This document shows positions 36,108 to 45,989 of a stretch of DNA of 64,000 bases, in pieces. The stretch comes from Aerococcaceae bacterium NML190073 (lineage in GTDB: Bacteria; Bacillota; Bacilli; Lactobacillales; Aerococcaceae). The stretch spans positions 1-64,000 of the forward strand of contig JAMXJH010000007.1 of assembly GCA_026131555.1 (NCBI GenBank), written 5' to 3'. The notes beneath the pieces were generated by a model. The model was given only the letters and a program-made list of their open reading frames with translations. It was not told where the DNA came from and searched no databases. Numbering within the stretch: the first letter of the stretch is position 1; each line of letters begins with the position of its first letter. A program made the translations under genes and the position numbers.

Positions 36108-36830
36108 ATGTTGGAAGTAAGATTAGCGTTTCAAACCCTGTGGCGCTGGTGTGTCCGTCTGGTGAGTTTCAGCATTGCGAGTGTGATACTTGTAGTGGGC
36201 GGCATCAATTTATTTGTGATATTATTTGCGCAGAGCCGAACGCTGACGGTTGAAGAATTAACGCAAAGCACACAGCAGGCGAAAGTGCCGATTCTTATTC
36301 TCGGCGCCGGCGTGATTAACAACGAAACGCCGAGTAGCATTCTGGCGAAGCGCCTCGACAAAGCGCTTGAAGTGCATCAAGCGTTGCCGAACAACCCGCT
36401 GATTGCCAGCGGTGACCACCGAGAAGATAATTATAATGAAGTTGCTGTGATGAAGCATTATTTAATTGAACACGGCGTTGACAGCAACCAAATTTACTTG
36501 GATCACGCCGGCTATTCGACTTACGATAGCCTCTATCGCTTCAAAAAAGTCCTCAACCAAGATAAAATCATCATCGTTACACAAGGTTATCATCTATCAC
36601 GGGCGTTACTATTGGCGGACAGCTTAGGCATTGATGCCGTTGGAGTGGCGGCGGACGAAGTACCGTCCACCCGTTGGCAAAGAGAAGTGCGTGAGATTGG
36701 GGCGCGTTTGAAAGATTTCGCAGTGGCATACCTCGGTTACCGTCCGCCACAGCCGGAAGAAGCGTATGCTTTTTCCTTGCAAGAATCGGGCGATTTAACG
36801 AACACGAAAGAAAGTTTACGAAACGATTAG
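36108..36830 (+). CDS. SanA/YdcF-like (DUF218) membrane protein
   Basis: A 240-residue protein with one N-terminal membrane helix (about 15-42) and a DUF218 domain (about 60-215). Family features include ILILGAGV near the start, the ASGDHREDNYNEVAVMKHYLIEHGV segment and VTQGYHLSRALLLADSLGIDAVGV. E. coli SanA, of this family, affects envelope barrier function and vancomycin sensitivity; the biochemical activity is not established. ATG at 36108. A GNAT gene follows after 23 bp. Confidence 0.87.
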   Translation: MLEVRLAFQTLWRWCVRLVSFSIASVILVVGGINLFVILFAQSRTLTVEELTQSTQQAKVPILILGAGVINNETPSSILAKRLDKALEVHQALPNNPLIASGDHREDNYNEVAVMKHYLIEHGVDSNQIYLDHAGYSTYDSLYRFKKVLNQDKIIIVTQGYHLSRALLLADSLGIDAVGVAADEVPSTRWQREVREIGARLKDFAVAYLGYRPPQPEEAYAFSLQESGDLTNTKESLRND

Positions 36831-36853
36831 CCGCTATATAAGGGGGAAGCGAC

Positions 36854-37423
36854 ATGGAACATAAGGGAACGCAAGAATTGATGACGGAACGTTTACGTTT
36901 GCGACGATTTGTGCAAGGTGATGCGCAGGCAATGTACGAACATTGGGCAAGTGATGAGACCGTGACCGAATATTTAACGTGGTACCCGCATGACAGCGTT
37001 GAAAGTACGCACGCATTATTGCGCACATGGGTGGCGGATTACGCACAGCCCCATCAATATTTATGGGGCATTGAACTCGGCGGCACATTGATTGGCAGTA
37101 TTTCAGTTGTCGACATGGAAGAAGACGCCAATGTATGCGAAATCGGCTACTGTATCGGCACAAAATGGTGGAACCATGGTTATGTTACCGAAGCAATGCA
37201 GGCGGTGATTCAATTCCTCTTTGAAGAAGTCGGGTGTCACCGAATCGTAGCGAAGCACGATGAACGCAATCCGGCTTCCGGTAAAGTCATGCTGAAGTGC
37301 GGACTGCAACACGAAGGGACACACCGTGATTGCCGCAAGAATAAAGGCGAGTACGTGACCGTGCTGACGTACGCCATTTTGGCGACGGATAAGCGAGATA
37401 GCAGGACACACCACATCCTATAA
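36854..37423 (+). CDS. GNAT-family N-acetyltransferase (RimJ/RimL-like)
   Basis: A 189-residue GNAT enzyme with the opening ERLRLRRFVQGDAQAMYEHW, the ELGGTLIGSISVVDM strand pair, EIGYCIGTKWWNHGYVTEAM for acetyl-CoA binding, and NPASGKVMLKCGLQHEG near the end. These are features of the RimJ/RimL subgroup, which acetylates ribosomal protein N-termini or small molecules. The actual substrate is unknown. It probably shares a transcript with the SanA-like gene. Confidence 0.9.
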   Translation: MEHKGTQELMTERLRLRRFVQGDAQAMYEHWASDETVTEYLTWYPHDSVESTHALLRTWVADYAQPHQYLWGIELGGTLIGSISVVDMEEDANVCEIGYCIGTKWWNHGYVTEAMQAVIQFLFEEVGCHRIVAKHDERNPASGKVMLKCGLQHEGTHRDCRKNKGEYVTVLTYAILATDKRDSRTHHIL

Positions 37424-37499
37424 AAGTAGCGATATGGCAGAAGTAGAGAGCATAAGGCATTCCGATGATACGGAAGAACGGAATTGAAAGGAGAGCGTA

Positions 37500-37865
37500 A
37501 TGAAATCATTTTGGATTAATTTAGGCGTTGAAGACATTGAGAAAGCCGCAGAATTTTATAGCAAGATTGGATTTGAAGTCGCCACAAACGGAGACATCAA
37601 ATCCGCAAGGTTGCCGGAAGGAGGAATTTTAATTCTTTTTCCAAAAGAGGTGTTTAAGAAGAGAGTTCCTTTCAACTTAGCGAAAGCAGGCAACGAAGTT
37701 CTCATCAGTCTAAACGTATCGACAAGAGAAGAAGTTGACAGCTTGATTCAAAAAGTAGTAGCGCACGGTGGTATCGTGACGCATGAGCCGACGGATGCAC
37801 ATGGCTTTTATGGTGCCAGCTTCACCGATTTAGACAATCATCATTTCAATGTTATCGTTATGTAA
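37500..37865 (+). CDS. VOC-family (glyoxalase/bleomycin-resistance-like) protein
   Basis: A 121-residue single-domain VOC protein with INLGVEDIEKAAEFYSKIGFEV at the start and a closing GASFTDLDNHHFNVIVM. Such proteins bind divalent metals and small ligands; many are annotated only as glyoxalase-like. It follows an AAGGAGAG site and ends at a bidirectional terminator. No specific substrate can be assigned. Confidence 0.85.
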   Translation: MKSFWINLGVEDIEKAAEFYSKIGFEVATNGDIKSARLPEGGILILFPKEVFKKRVPFNLAKAGNEVLISLNVSTREEVDSLIQKVVAHGGIVTHEPTDAHGFYGASFTDLDNHHFNVIVM

Positions 37866-37875
37866 ACACTAATAA

Positions 37876-37917
37876 AAATCCTCCGACATTAGACAATTCG
37901 TCAATGTCGGAGGATTT
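37876..37917. terminator. Bidirectional terminator between VOC gene and pbp1A
   Basis: AAATCCTCCGACATT at 37876-37890 pairs with AATGTCGGAGGATTT at 37903-37917, flanked by A- and T-rich stretches. The two genes converge on it. Confidence 0.9.
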
Positions 37918-37932
37918 ATTTTGTTAATGGCA

Positions 37933-40900
37933 TTATTGTCCGTTATTGTTATTCGGGTCGTTGCTCGGTTGCTCATTATTTTGTTGGGAAGATTCATCAG
38001 AGGAGCCGTTCTCGCTTTGAGAAGACGAACTTGATGAGGAGTCGCTGCTTTGCTGTTGCTGTCTGCGACGTTGTTCTTCCAATTGAGCACGGTAGCTTGC
38101 CCAGAAGGCTGCTTGTTCATCCGGTGTGGCACCGAACAAGAAATTGTAACTTAAGACGGGCGCCGGATAACTCACTTTGAAGACATCTTCGTAAACCGGA
38201 CCGGCAATCGGAATGGAACCATTGTCTAAGGTAACCGTTCCCGGTAGTGTCCCAGTCGCTTGCAAAACAGGCGTTCTGACAACACTTGCCGGTTGTTCAA
38301 AGACACGGTCGACACCGAATATTTCAGGACGGACGCGGTATAAATCATTGATGACGCGCGACCAATAGAGTTGGCTGCGTTCACTTTCACGTCCATAACC
38401 GTCTTCGATATTGATAGTCAAGTTAGCGTATTTAGAATCATACCCAATCCAAGAACCGATTGTAATCGCCGGTGTTGAGGCAATCATCCAAACGTCTTTA
38501 GAGTTCTCACTGATTCCTGTTTTGGCAATCCAATCGCCGCCCATTTCCATGTAGCCGCGTGCGATACGTGCGGTTCCTTCGGACATCGTATTACGTAGCA
38601 TATCGACCATTAGATAGTTCGTATCTTCCGAGAAGACTTGAACAGGTTTCAATTCATGTTGGAAAACAATATTGCCTTCCGAATCTTCGATACGTTCAAT
38701 GTAATAGCCTTCAATATATTGTCCGCCGTTCGCAAAGGTAGCGAAGGCTCTCGTTTCTTCGAGGACAGTAGGGCCTTTGCTGACGCCACCGATAGAGAAG
38801 GATAAGTTGCGAACGTCTTCCGGTGTATATGAACTTGCGGTGTTGAAGCCCATTTTTTCCAAGTAGCCGACAACATCCACATGGCGGTTCAATAATTCTT
38901 GGTAGACACGGATAGCAGGCAAGTTGTCAGATTTGTACAATGCGACGCGGGCAGACTCGTTGCCGCCACTTACCACGCTACCATAGTTAGTTGGTGTCCA
39001 AGTGGTGCCGTCTTCGAATGTTTGGACGAAGGCGGTATCCGGAATCATTGTCGCTGGCGTAATGATATTCTCTTCGATTGCCGGACCGTAGACTGCCAAT
39101 GGTTTAATCGTTGAACCTGGAGAACGACGCACGCTGAATGCATGGTCAATCTGGTTGGAATCGTAATCCGTACCGGAAACGAAACCTAACACCTTACCGG
39201 AAGCGTTGTCGATAATCACTAAGCCGTTCTGAACCGTCTCGATATAAAAATGCTCATGCCCGGTTTCAGGGTCAACGTGAATCCCCTCGTGAGCAACTCC
39301 CAATTCGCCGACATATTGTTTGGCAGACACTTGAAGTTGGTCATAAATTTGCTTGTCAATAGTGGTGTAAACTTTATAGCCACCGGTTTTGAGTTGTTGT
39401 TCTGCGTCAAAATAGTATTGATTGTACCAGTCGTCATCGGCGTACACTTGATTCCAAGTGAGGTTGTCTTTTTGGATATTGAGGCGCATTAGTTGTTCAA
39501 TGGCGCCTTGCATCATCGCTTGGTATAAGTAGGATTGACGTTCCGGACTTTTCGGAGCAGTCGGCAAGAAGTCTTGTGTAATATCATAAGTCAAAGCTTC
39601 TTCATAAACTTCTTTCGTAATCTTTTGCGTACGATACATTCTGAATAAGACTTCTTTCATTCGTTCGATGCCTGCTGAATGGTCGTCGCGTAATTTACCG
39701 TGTTGGTCGTACGGGGTATAGCCGTACGGATTTTGCGGTAGACCGACAAGGAAGGCGGCTTGCGGTAAATTGACTTCATTTGTCTTCTTACCGAAAACGC
39801 CCTCACTGGCTTTGGCGATTCCTGCCACATTTTCCCCGCTGTTGTTGCGACCGAAAGGTGACACGTTTAAGTAAGCAATGAGAATCTCGTCTTTCGAGAA
39901 GAAATTCTCCAAACGCAAGGCTAATAGAATTTCATTCGCCTTACGGAAGAAGGTCACGTCATTTGTCAGTAAACGTTGTTTCACTAATTGCTGAGTTAAG
40001 GTAGAACCACCGGTTGCCGCACCTAATGACAAGACAGATTGTAAGGTTGCTCGCAAGATTGCTTTCGGCATTACCCCCGGATGCTCATAAAAATGCTCAT
40101 CTTCCGTGGCGATTAAGCCATCGATAATGAAAGGTGATACTTCGCTCAATTCGGTGACGGAGCGCACAACATCGGCTTGGACGTTGGCGATTTTTTCGCC
40201 GTTGGCGTAGTAAATGGCACTCAATTGCTCTAATTGATTGATTTGTGTTGCCATTTCGTCACGGGTTGGCGGTGGTGTTTGAGAAACTAAATGTGCAAAA
40301 TATCCGATACCGGCACCTGCCCCTAGTGAACCGAGCAGCAAGCCGATGAGTACAATGTATAAGACAAGACGTTTCAAGACGTTTAAGCCGACATTGAACC
40401 CGAAGATAATTCGATCATTCCAAGAAAAGTTCTTCAATGAGTATTTAGAACGTGGTCGTACACGTTTGATTGTTGAAGCTGCGCTATCTTGTTCAGGGGA
40501 CAGCTCAGTTTCAATTTCATCTTCTTGGCTATTTGTCATTGTTTCCGGTTGAATAGTAGTCGGTTCATCTGAATGAGATTCAGTCATTTCTGAAGCGGTT
40601 GCTTCAATGATTGGTACAACAACAGTGGCTTCAACATCCGTTTGTTCACTTGTCGTCTTTTCTTCGACTGGATTTGAAGTCGTGTCATCATCAATCGATA
40701 CGAATTCCAATTCCAATGCCGGTTCTTGTTCAGTAGCAGTATGTGAATTTTCAGGCATGTTTGCAATAGACGGGGTCGACGTTGGTGAAAGGATGCTTTT
40801 CTCTTCTGAAGGAGTTGTTATTTTACTTTCTTTAGCTGGTGCGCCACTCGTTGCTTCCGTTTGAGCCATGATTGTCGAAGGCTTCGGTTGGAAACGTTCT

Positions 40901-41922
40901 TTATGGGAACGTAATACTTCTTCCTCTGTTTCGTAAGTGGCTAATTCTTCCACTCGTAAGCGACGTCTACGTTCACGTTCTTTACGAATTTCTTCCGGAG
41001 TAGGTAACGCTGAACGCTGTTCGGGAGAAGAGCTAATGGTGCGACTTTCAATCGAACGCGGACGTGCCGGTATTATCGGACGAACGTCATCGCTCATCTG
41101 CAATGTTTCGCGACTTGGTTGTCGGGTTGCAGATGCACCTTTACCAATTCCCGGCAAAATAGTTTCCGCTTGTTCTCGCTGTTGCGAAGTAGTATCGGTC
41201 GGTTTTTGCCCATTAGACGCGCTGATTGCAGGTTGGCGAACTTCCGATTTGGTTTCCTCTTTCCGTTCTGCTTTTCGTTCGGTTGTTCGAACTTTTGTGG
41301 TGTCGACTTCCGTGTCATTTGTCATCTGCGTTGACACAGGTCTTGAGGTTTCCGTTGTTGCGGCAACTTCCTGTTTATCGGATACGGCTGCTTCGCGGAC
41401 AGGGACATTTGTGTCTGAAGCCGTTGCATCGTGAGCGACTGCCGGTTTCTTTTTGCGTAAGGCACGTTTAGGCAATGTTGGTTCTAAGAGCGCTCCATCT
41501 TGACGTTCCGGCAGGTCATCGACATACGGGTTGTACTTCATCGAATCGTCTGCGCTCAAATCACTGAAAAGAGATTTCATCTTCTTGAAGGATTTATTGA
41601 ACAACTTAGATGATTTCTCTGATACGGTTTCCTTATCGCTCGGTTCATATTGCCACTCGTTTGCCTCGGAAGAAACATCCTGCTTTTGCTGTGGAAGGTT
41701 TGGTTTCTTCGGCTTTGGTGACGAAATATTGGAAGCTTTTTTCAAATATTTTTGATAGAGTTCCGGATCTGTTTGCGTTTGTTGGTTGCGAGCAGATTCA
41801 GAAGACGAATGACGGCGAGATGAAGGGATGCTTTCATCTTCGGGATAATCAAAGGAAACATCATAGAAGTTTCGGTTGTCATTCTGTTGTCGTTTCTGTT
41901 TGTCATCAGGTGTCTGTGTCAT
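37933..41922 (-). CDS. pbp1A: Class A penicillin-binding protein 1A with ~510-residue cytoplasmic extension
   Basis: A 1329-residue bifunctional PBP. A long hydrophilic Glu/Ser/Thr/Lys-rich region (about 1-510, probably disordered) precedes the single membrane helix (about 515-540). The GT51 transglycosylase follows (about 590-745; ATEDEHFYEHPGV and GGSTLTQQLVKQ), then the transpeptidase with STIK near 937, SDN near 997 and KTG near 1134, and a Gln/Ser/Asn-rich tail. Usual PBP1A length is about 700-800, so the tail is exceptional. The ATG at 41922 follows AGGTGA; a TTG further upstream would start inside the trhO terminator. It builds and cross-links peptidoglycan. Confidence 0.93.
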   Translation of the reverse strand: MTQTPDDKQKRQQNDNRNFYDVSFDYPEDESIPSSRRHSSSESARNQQTQTDPELYQKYLKKASNISSPKPKKPNLPQQKQDVSSEANEWQYEPSDKETVSEKSSKLFNKSFKKMKSLFSDLSADDSMKYNPYVDDLPERQDGALLEPTLPKRALRKKKPAVAHDATASDTNVPVREAAVSDKQEVAATTETSRPVSTQMTNDTEVDTTKVRTTERKAERKEETKSEVRQPAISASNGQKPTDTTSQQREQAETILPGIGKGASATRQPSRETLQMSDDVRPIIPARPRSIESRTISSSPEQRSALPTPEEIRKERERRRRLRVEELATYETEEEVLRSHKERFQPKPSTIMAQTEATSGAPAKESKITTPSEEKSILSPTSTPSIANMPENSHTATEQEPALELEFVSIDDDTTSNPVEEKTTSEQTDVEATVVVPIIEATASEMTESHSDEPTTIQPETMTNSQEDEIETELSPEQDSAASTIKRVRPRSKYSLKNFSWNDRIIFGFNVGLNVLKRLVLYIVLIGLLLGSLGAGAGIGYFAHLVSQTPPPTRDEMATQINQLEQLSAIYYANGEKIANVQADVVRSVTELSEVSPFIIDGLIATEDEHFYEHPGVMPKAILRATLQSVLSLGAATGGSTLTQQLVKQRLLTNDVTFFRKANEILLALRLENFFSKDEILIAYLNVSPFGRNNSGENVAGIAKASEGVFGKKTNEVNLPQAAFLVGLPQNPYGYTPYDQHGKLRDDHSAGIERMKEVLFRMYRTQKITKEVYEEALTYDITQDFLPTAPKSPERQSYLYQAMMQGAIEQLMRLNIQKDNLTWNQVYADDDWYNQYYFDAEQQLKTGGYKVYTTIDKQIYDQLQVSAKQYVGELGVAHEGIHVDPETGHEHFYIETVQNGLVIIDNASGKVLGFVSGTDYDSNQIDHAFSVRRSPGSTIKPLAVYGPAIEENIITPATMIPDTAFVQTFEDGTTWTPTNYGSVVSGGNESARVALYKSDNLPAIRVYQELLNRHVDVVGYLEKMGFNTASSYTPEDVRNLSFSIGGVSKGPTVLEETRAFATFANGGQYIEGYYIERIEDSEGNIVFQHELKPVQVFSEDTNYLMVDMLRNTMSEGTARIARGYMEMGGDWIAKTGISENSKDVWMIASTPAITIGSWIGYDSKYANLTINIEDGYGRESERSQLYWSRVINDLYRVRPEIFGVDRVFEQPASVVRTPVLQATGTLPGTVTLDNGSIPIAGPVYEDVFKVSYPAPVLSYNFLFGATPDEQAAFWASYRAQLEEQRRRQQQQSSDSSSSSSSQSENGSSDESSQQNNEQPSNDPNNNNGQ

Positions 41923-41949
41923 TCTATCACCTATCTTTCTTATAAAATT

Positions 41950-41981
41950 AGCGGACGGTAAGGTGTTGCCTCCGGTCCGCT
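41950..41981 (-). terminator. Terminator or attenuator hairpin between trhO and pbp1A
   Basis: On the minus strand AGCGGAC pairs with GTCCGCT and is followed by AATTTTAT. It lies between the trhO stop and the pbp1A ribosome site. It may only weaken read-through, because I see no separate strong promoter for pbp1A. Confidence 0.6.
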
Positions 41982-41995
41982 TTCCCTTCAAAAAA

Positions 41996-42970
41996 TTAAG
42001 CTGTCACTTCGTCTGACAAACTTTCTCCTAACGCATTCAAGCGTGCTTCCCATTCTTCTGTTGTCAAGTGATTCTCTGCAACATAACGGTTTGCATGGTT
42101 TCTGCGACACTCCGCTGTACAACCGCGTAAATATTTCGCTTCATTCTCTTCAGACATAATGACTTGTTTGTTACAGAATGGATTACCGCAATTTACCGTG
42201 CGCTCGCATGGTGAACCATCAAAAATATCTTTACCGACAATTTGTTTATCCACTTGGTTAATTTCAACAGCAATACGGTCATCGAAGACGTACATTTTGC
42301 CGTCCCATAACTCGCCGCGTACTTCAGGGTCTTTACCGTAAGTAGCAATTCCGCCGTGAAGTTGACCAACGTCTTTGAATCCTTCGCGCAATAACCAGCC
42401 GGAGAATTTCTCGCAGCGGATACCGCCGGTACAATAAACAACAACGCGTTTCTCCATGAATAATTCTTTGTTATCGCGTACCCATTGCGGTAATTCACGG
42501 AAGCTGCGAATGTCCGGACGAATTGCGCCACGGAAGTGTCCTAAGTCGTATTCATAGTCGTTACGTGTATCTAATACAACCGTGTTCTCGTCTAATAAAG
42601 CTTCTTTGAATTGTTTCGGATCCAAATATTCGCCTGTCAATTCTAATGGGTTAATATCTTCTTCGCCGTAAGGGATGTTTAACAATGCTGGGCGAGGGCG
42701 GACAAACATTTTGCGGAATGCGCAAGTATCTTCCTCGTCTTCCTTGAACCATAAGTCTTCAAATCCCGGTAATGAATGAACATAATTCTTGTAAGCTTCC
42801 GTTTGTTCAACCGTTCCGGAAACTGTTCCGTTAATGCCTTCCGTTGCGACCAAAATACGACCTTTCAAGCCGATTTCCTTACATTTAGCTAAATGCTCAG
42901 CCGCGAAAGCCTCCGGATTCTCAATCGTAGTATACTTGTAGTACAAAAGTACACGGTATGGTTTTGTCAT
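41996..42970 (-). CDS. trhO: tRNA uridine(34) hydroxylase TrhO (rhodanese family)
   Basis: A 324-residue protein with an N-terminal acylphosphatase-like domain (about 1-100), a central rhodanese domain with the active-site Cys in [14 protein letters not shown], and a C-terminal Cys-rich segment (CGNPFC, CTAECRR). TrhO makes 5-hydroxyuridine at tRNA position 34. The ATG at 42970 follows GGAGG; the in-frame alternative at 42997 has no ribosome site. A TTGTTA/TATAAT promoter lies upstream on the minus strand. Confidence 0.93.
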   Translation of the reverse strand: MTKPYRVLLYYKYTTIENPEAFAAEHLAKCKEIGLKGRILVATEGINGTVSGTVEQTEAYKNYVHSLPGFEDLWFKEDEEDTCAFRKMFVRPRPALLNIPYGEEDINPLELTGEYLDPKQFKEALLDENTVVLDTRNDYEYDLGHFRGAIRPDIRSFRELPQWVRDNKELFMEKRVVVYCTGGIRCEKFSGWLLREGFKDVGQLHGGIATYGKDPEVRGELWDGKMYVFDDRIAVEINQVDKQIVGKDIFDGSPCERTVNCGNPFCNKQVIMSEENEAKYLRGCTAECRRNHANRYVAENHLTTEEWEARLNALGESLSDEVTA

Positions 42971-43022
42971 AAAAAAATTTCCTCCTTGCAGTTGCATGCT
43001 GCATGATATAGTTTAGACCTCT

Positions 43023-43051
43023 ATTATACGTCAAAATCACGGTACTAACAA
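43023..43051 (-). promoter_or_regulatory. Promoter of trhO
   Basis: On the minus strand TTGTTA (43051-43046) and TATAAT (43028-43023) are 17 bp apart. Confidence 0.75.
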
Positions 43052-43100
43052 CTTTTTCACTAAGAAAGTTCTATGAAGAATATTAAAATTCTGCTAAGTA

Positions 43101-43129
43101 TTGATTTCAAAAGCTGACAGGACTATACT
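43101..43129 (+). promoter_or_regulatory. Promoter of the MATE gene
   Basis: TTGATT (43101-43106) and TATACT (43124-43129) are 17 bp apart, 34 bp before the MATE ATG and divergent from the trhO promoter. Confidence 0.7.
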
Positions 43130-43163
43130 AGACTAATCTCTAATTTAGGAAGAAGGAACATAG

Positions 43164-44504
43164 ATGAATGATATGACGACAGGTTCCCCATTGAAGAAGA
43201 TTGTTGTCTTTGCTATCCCATTGATTATCGGAAATATCTTCCAATTATTTTATAATATGGCGGATACTTTTATTGTCGGGAAGACAATGGGGGTAGAAGC
43301 ATTAGCAGGTATCGGGGCAGCGGGTAGTGTCATGTTCTTGGTATTAGGTTTCTCGCAAGGTTTTGCAGCCGGTTTGTCGATTCCGATTGCCCAAGCATAC
43401 GGCGCCAAAGATTACGAGAAAGTGCGGCGCAGTGTCACGATTAACTGGGTGCTCGCTTTGAGCGTTTCGGCTGTGCTAACCGTCTTGAGTTTATACGCCT
43501 TGCCGACGATTCTGGCATTTATGGGTACGCCAAGTGAAATTATTGAGCATACGAAAGCTTATTTAAGTGTTATTTTTGGTTTTTTATTAGTAACCGTGCT
43601 GTACAATATGTTAAGCAATATGATGCGTTCGCTCGGTGACAGTCGCACACCGCTTTATTTTTTGATTTGCGCAGCGGTGACCAATATCGTGTTGGATTAT
43701 ATTTTTATCGGGCAACTAGGCATGGGCGTAGGCGGAGCCGGGCTAGCCACCATTATCTCGCAAGCTTTGGCAGTCGTACTCTGCTTAATGTCAATCTACC
43801 ATAAGTGGACGTTACTCCGTCCCAATTTCACAAAAAAAAACCTGCGCGCCGACGAGGTTTGGTATCATTGTCGAATTGCCTTCCCAATGGCGTTCCAAGC
43901 TTCGATTATCGCGTTAGGAGCAATCTCTGTCACAATGGCATTGAATCGCTTAGGAGCTGTGGCGGTTGCCAGCTTCTCCGCCGCGCACAAAGTCGAATTA
44001 GTTGTCATCTTAATTCTGATGTCATTCGGGGTCGCCATGGCGACATACGTTGGACAGAATTTCGGTGCGAAACAATTTGAACGCATCAAGCAAGGTGTCA
44101 GACAGTTGACCATTCTTTCCGTGTTCATGTCGGTTGTTTTTGGCTTGATGATGATTGTCGGCGGGAAACACTTAGTTGCCTTCTTCGTCAGCGGGGAGAA
44201 TGCCGGACAGATGCTGATGTACGGTGAAACGTACTTCTATATGAATGCGCCGTTCTATTGGTTGTTGAGTTTGCTCTTTATTTACCGTTACACGCTGCAG
44301 GGTTTGGGAGATAGCGTTGTGCCGACCATCGCCGGCTTTATGGAACTCATCATGCGTGTTGCCGCATCTTTTATCTTGAGCGGTATCTGGGGATTCGCCG
44401 GTATTTCCATCGCCAGTCCACTCGCTTGGGTCGGTGCCGTCATTCCCTTATCTTATGCTTATCACACGAAGAAAAATAAATTAGCAACTTTAGTTCGCCT
44501 CTAA
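43164..44504 (+). CDS. MATE-family efflux transporter
   Basis: A 446-residue polytopic protein with about twelve membrane helices in two MatE repeats: FAIPLIIGNIFQLFYNMADTFIVG at the N-terminus, the A-SFSAAHKVE segment in the second half, and a closing helical pair ending in YAYHTKKNK. It exports cationic drugs or metabolites using an Na+ or H+ gradient. The substrate is unknown. A lipid-kinase gene follows after 40 bp. Confidence 0.93.
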   Translation: MNDMTTGSPLKKIVVFAIPLIIGNIFQLFYNMADTFIVGKTMGVEALAGIGAAGSVMFLVLGFSQGFAAGLSIPIAQAYGAKDYEKVRRSVTINWVLALSVSAVLTVLSLYALPTILAFMGTPSEIIEHTKAYLSVIFGFLLVTVLYNMLSNMMRSLGDSRTPLYFLICAAVTNIVLDYIFIGQLGMGVGGAGLATIISQALAVVLCLMSIYHKWTLLRPNFTKKNLRADEVWYHCRIAFPMAFQASIIALGAISVTMALNRLGAVAVASFSAAHKVELVVILILMSFGVAMATYVGQNFGAKQFERIKQGVRQLTILSVFMSVVFGLMMIVGGKHLVAFFVSGENAGQMLMYGETYFYMNAPFYWLLSLLFIYRYTLQGLGDSVVPTIAGFMELIMRVAASFILSGIWGFAGISIASPLAWVGAVIPLSYAYHTKKNKLATLVRL

Positions 44505-44544
44505 CACCTGTTATAATGAAATTAAATAAAGGAGGAGGGATAAG

Positions 44545-45453
44545 ATGTTAAAGCAAGTGTTAATTATTGCCAACCCGGCTTCGGGGAAGGGATTGGCGCA
44601 GGAATATGCCGACAAATTGCGCCAGGTCATCGAAGAAGTTTACCAAGCGCAAGTAGAAGTTCGCAGTACCGAGGGCTTGGGCGATGCCATTCGTTGGAGC
44701 AAGAGCGCAATGGACAATGGCTTCGATACAGTATTATGTTTGGGTGGAGACGGCACCGTCAATGAAACGGTGCAAGGTTTGATGCTAGCCGAGGAACGAC
44801 CGTATTTCGGCTTTGTTCCGTTAGGAACTGTGAATGATTTGGGACGTGCATTAGGGTATGATATGAATCCGGATTGTGCGATTGAGCAGTATCGCAATGT
44901 GCAGACAGTTCCGCTCGATATCGCCAGCGTAAACGACCGCTACTTCATGAATGTCTTGGCAATCGGCTCAATTCCTGAAGCCGTGATGAATACCGACTCC
45001 GATGACAAGAATAAGCTTGGCTTTTTGGCGTATGTGAAAGACGCAGTTGGCAAAGTACTTGGAGATAATAGCTATCATTTGGAAATTGAAGATAGTCAAG
45101 GAAATGTAACGCAATTGGAAACTGACTTGTTGATTGCCGGGTTGACGAATAGCGTTGGCGGCTATGAAGAAATGTTCTCCTTTGCCGATTACGATGACGG
45201 CTTATTGCACTTGGCAGCAGTTAAGGGAAGTTCATTAGTGGATTACGCCAAAGTAGCGCTGGAAGGTGGCGTGCAAGAAGAGGGCGAAACCGATAATTTA
45301 TTTGTGTTATCGGATCATGCTGTGAAAATTCGTAGCCTCAATGCAGAAGACGAGATTGCGAGTAATATTGACGGAGATGAAGGACCGACTTTACCATTGG
45401 AATTGACGGTAATCAAACATGCTTTGAAAGTGATTGTTCCGAAAGAACAATAA
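44545..45453 (+). CDS. Diacylglycerol/lipid kinase family protein
   Basis: A 302-residue lipid kinase of the DagK/YegS family. NPASGKG (residues 9-15) and GGDGTVNETVQG (about 72-83) form the nucleotide site, and FVPLGTVNDLGRAL matches the family's G-T-x-N-D motif. It phosphorylates diacylglycerol or a related lipid, recycling lipid left over from lipoteichoic acid synthesis. An AAGGAGGAGGG site precedes the ATG, and a long terminator follows. Confidence 0.92.
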   Translation: MLKQVLIIANPASGKGLAQEYADKLRQVIEEVYQAQVEVRSTEGLGDAIRWSKSAMDNGFDTVLCLGGDGTVNETVQGLMLAEERPYFGFVPLGTVNDLGRALGYDMNPDCAIEQYRNVQTVPLDIASVNDRYFMNVLAIGSIPEAVMNTDSDDKNKLGFLAYVKDAVGKVLGDNSYHLEIEDSQGNVTQLETDLLIAGLTNSVGGYEEMFSFADYDDGLLHLAAVKGSSLVDYAKVALEGGVQEEGETDNLFVLSDHAVKIRSLNAEDEIASNIDGDEGPTLPLELTVIKHALKVIVPKEQ

Positions 45454-45463
45454 CTGATAACCA

Positions 45464-45504
45464 AGAAAAGACAACCTGACTTCATGTGTCGGGTTGTCTT
45501 TTCT
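45464..45504 (+). terminator. Intrinsic terminator after the lipid kinase gene
   Basis: A 17-bp stem (45464-45480 with 45488-45504, one G-T pair) around a 7-nt loop, with A and T runs on both sides. It could serve the converging minus-strand gene as well. Confidence 0.92.
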
Positions 45505-45523
45505 ATATGGTAGTGAACTTTAA

Positions 45524-45811
45524 TTAGCTGTGATAGTTTGAGGCGTTCCAATCCACGTAGTAACTGTCGCTACCTTCTACTTGATACAGTGGATAGTTCG
45601 TACGGTAGATACTTCCTTCCGCGTCTTGTTCGAGGTACATTGCGAAACCTCTTGGATAGAGGGAAAGAAGTTTAGAGTAGACATGGTCTTGGTCAATGAT
45701 AATTGTTTTGATTTCTTGATCGCTTTCAAACCAGTCTGTCTTCAGATGGAAATAGGCGCCAGCATTCACTTTAGTTTCGTAAGAGAGAATCGAGATAATT
45801 TCTTGACTCAT
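45524..45811 (-). CDS. Small hypothetical protein
   Basis: A 95-residue acidic protein rich in Tyr, Ser and Asp, without signal peptide or membrane segment. I recognise no domain. The ATG at 45811 fits GAAAGGG better than a GTG three codons upstream, which overlaps that site. It is monocistronic and convergent with the lipid kinase gene. Confidence 0.65.
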   Translation of the reverse strand: MSQEIISILSYETKVNAGAYFHLKTDWFESDQEIKTIIIDQDHVYSKLLSLYPRGFAMYLEQDAEGSIYRTNYPLYQVEGSDSYYVDWNASNYHS

Positions 45812-45921
45812 ATTGAACACCCTTTCATGAAAGATACTTTCAGTATAACATCTTGTGCAAAAGGTAGCAAATGAAATAATATAGATAATGATATCTTGTT
45901 TTAGCCTTTTAGCGGGAAGTA

Positions 45922-45930
45922 TGGTACAAT
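45922..45930 (+). promoter_or_regulatory. Extended -10 promoter of the DUF2187-like gene
   Basis: TGGTACAAT at 45922-45930 is an extended -10. The -35 is not convincing. Confidence 0.5.
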
Positions 45931-45989
45931 ACTGTAATGAAGAGGTAGTTACGGACAGGTCATAAACGTAGAAAGGTTATGGGAATAGT

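Noticed and set aside
41923-41991. Longer pbp1A starting at TTG 41991
   Set aside because: It would begin within the hairpin after trhO and has no ribosome site; ATG 41922 has AGGTGA just upstream.
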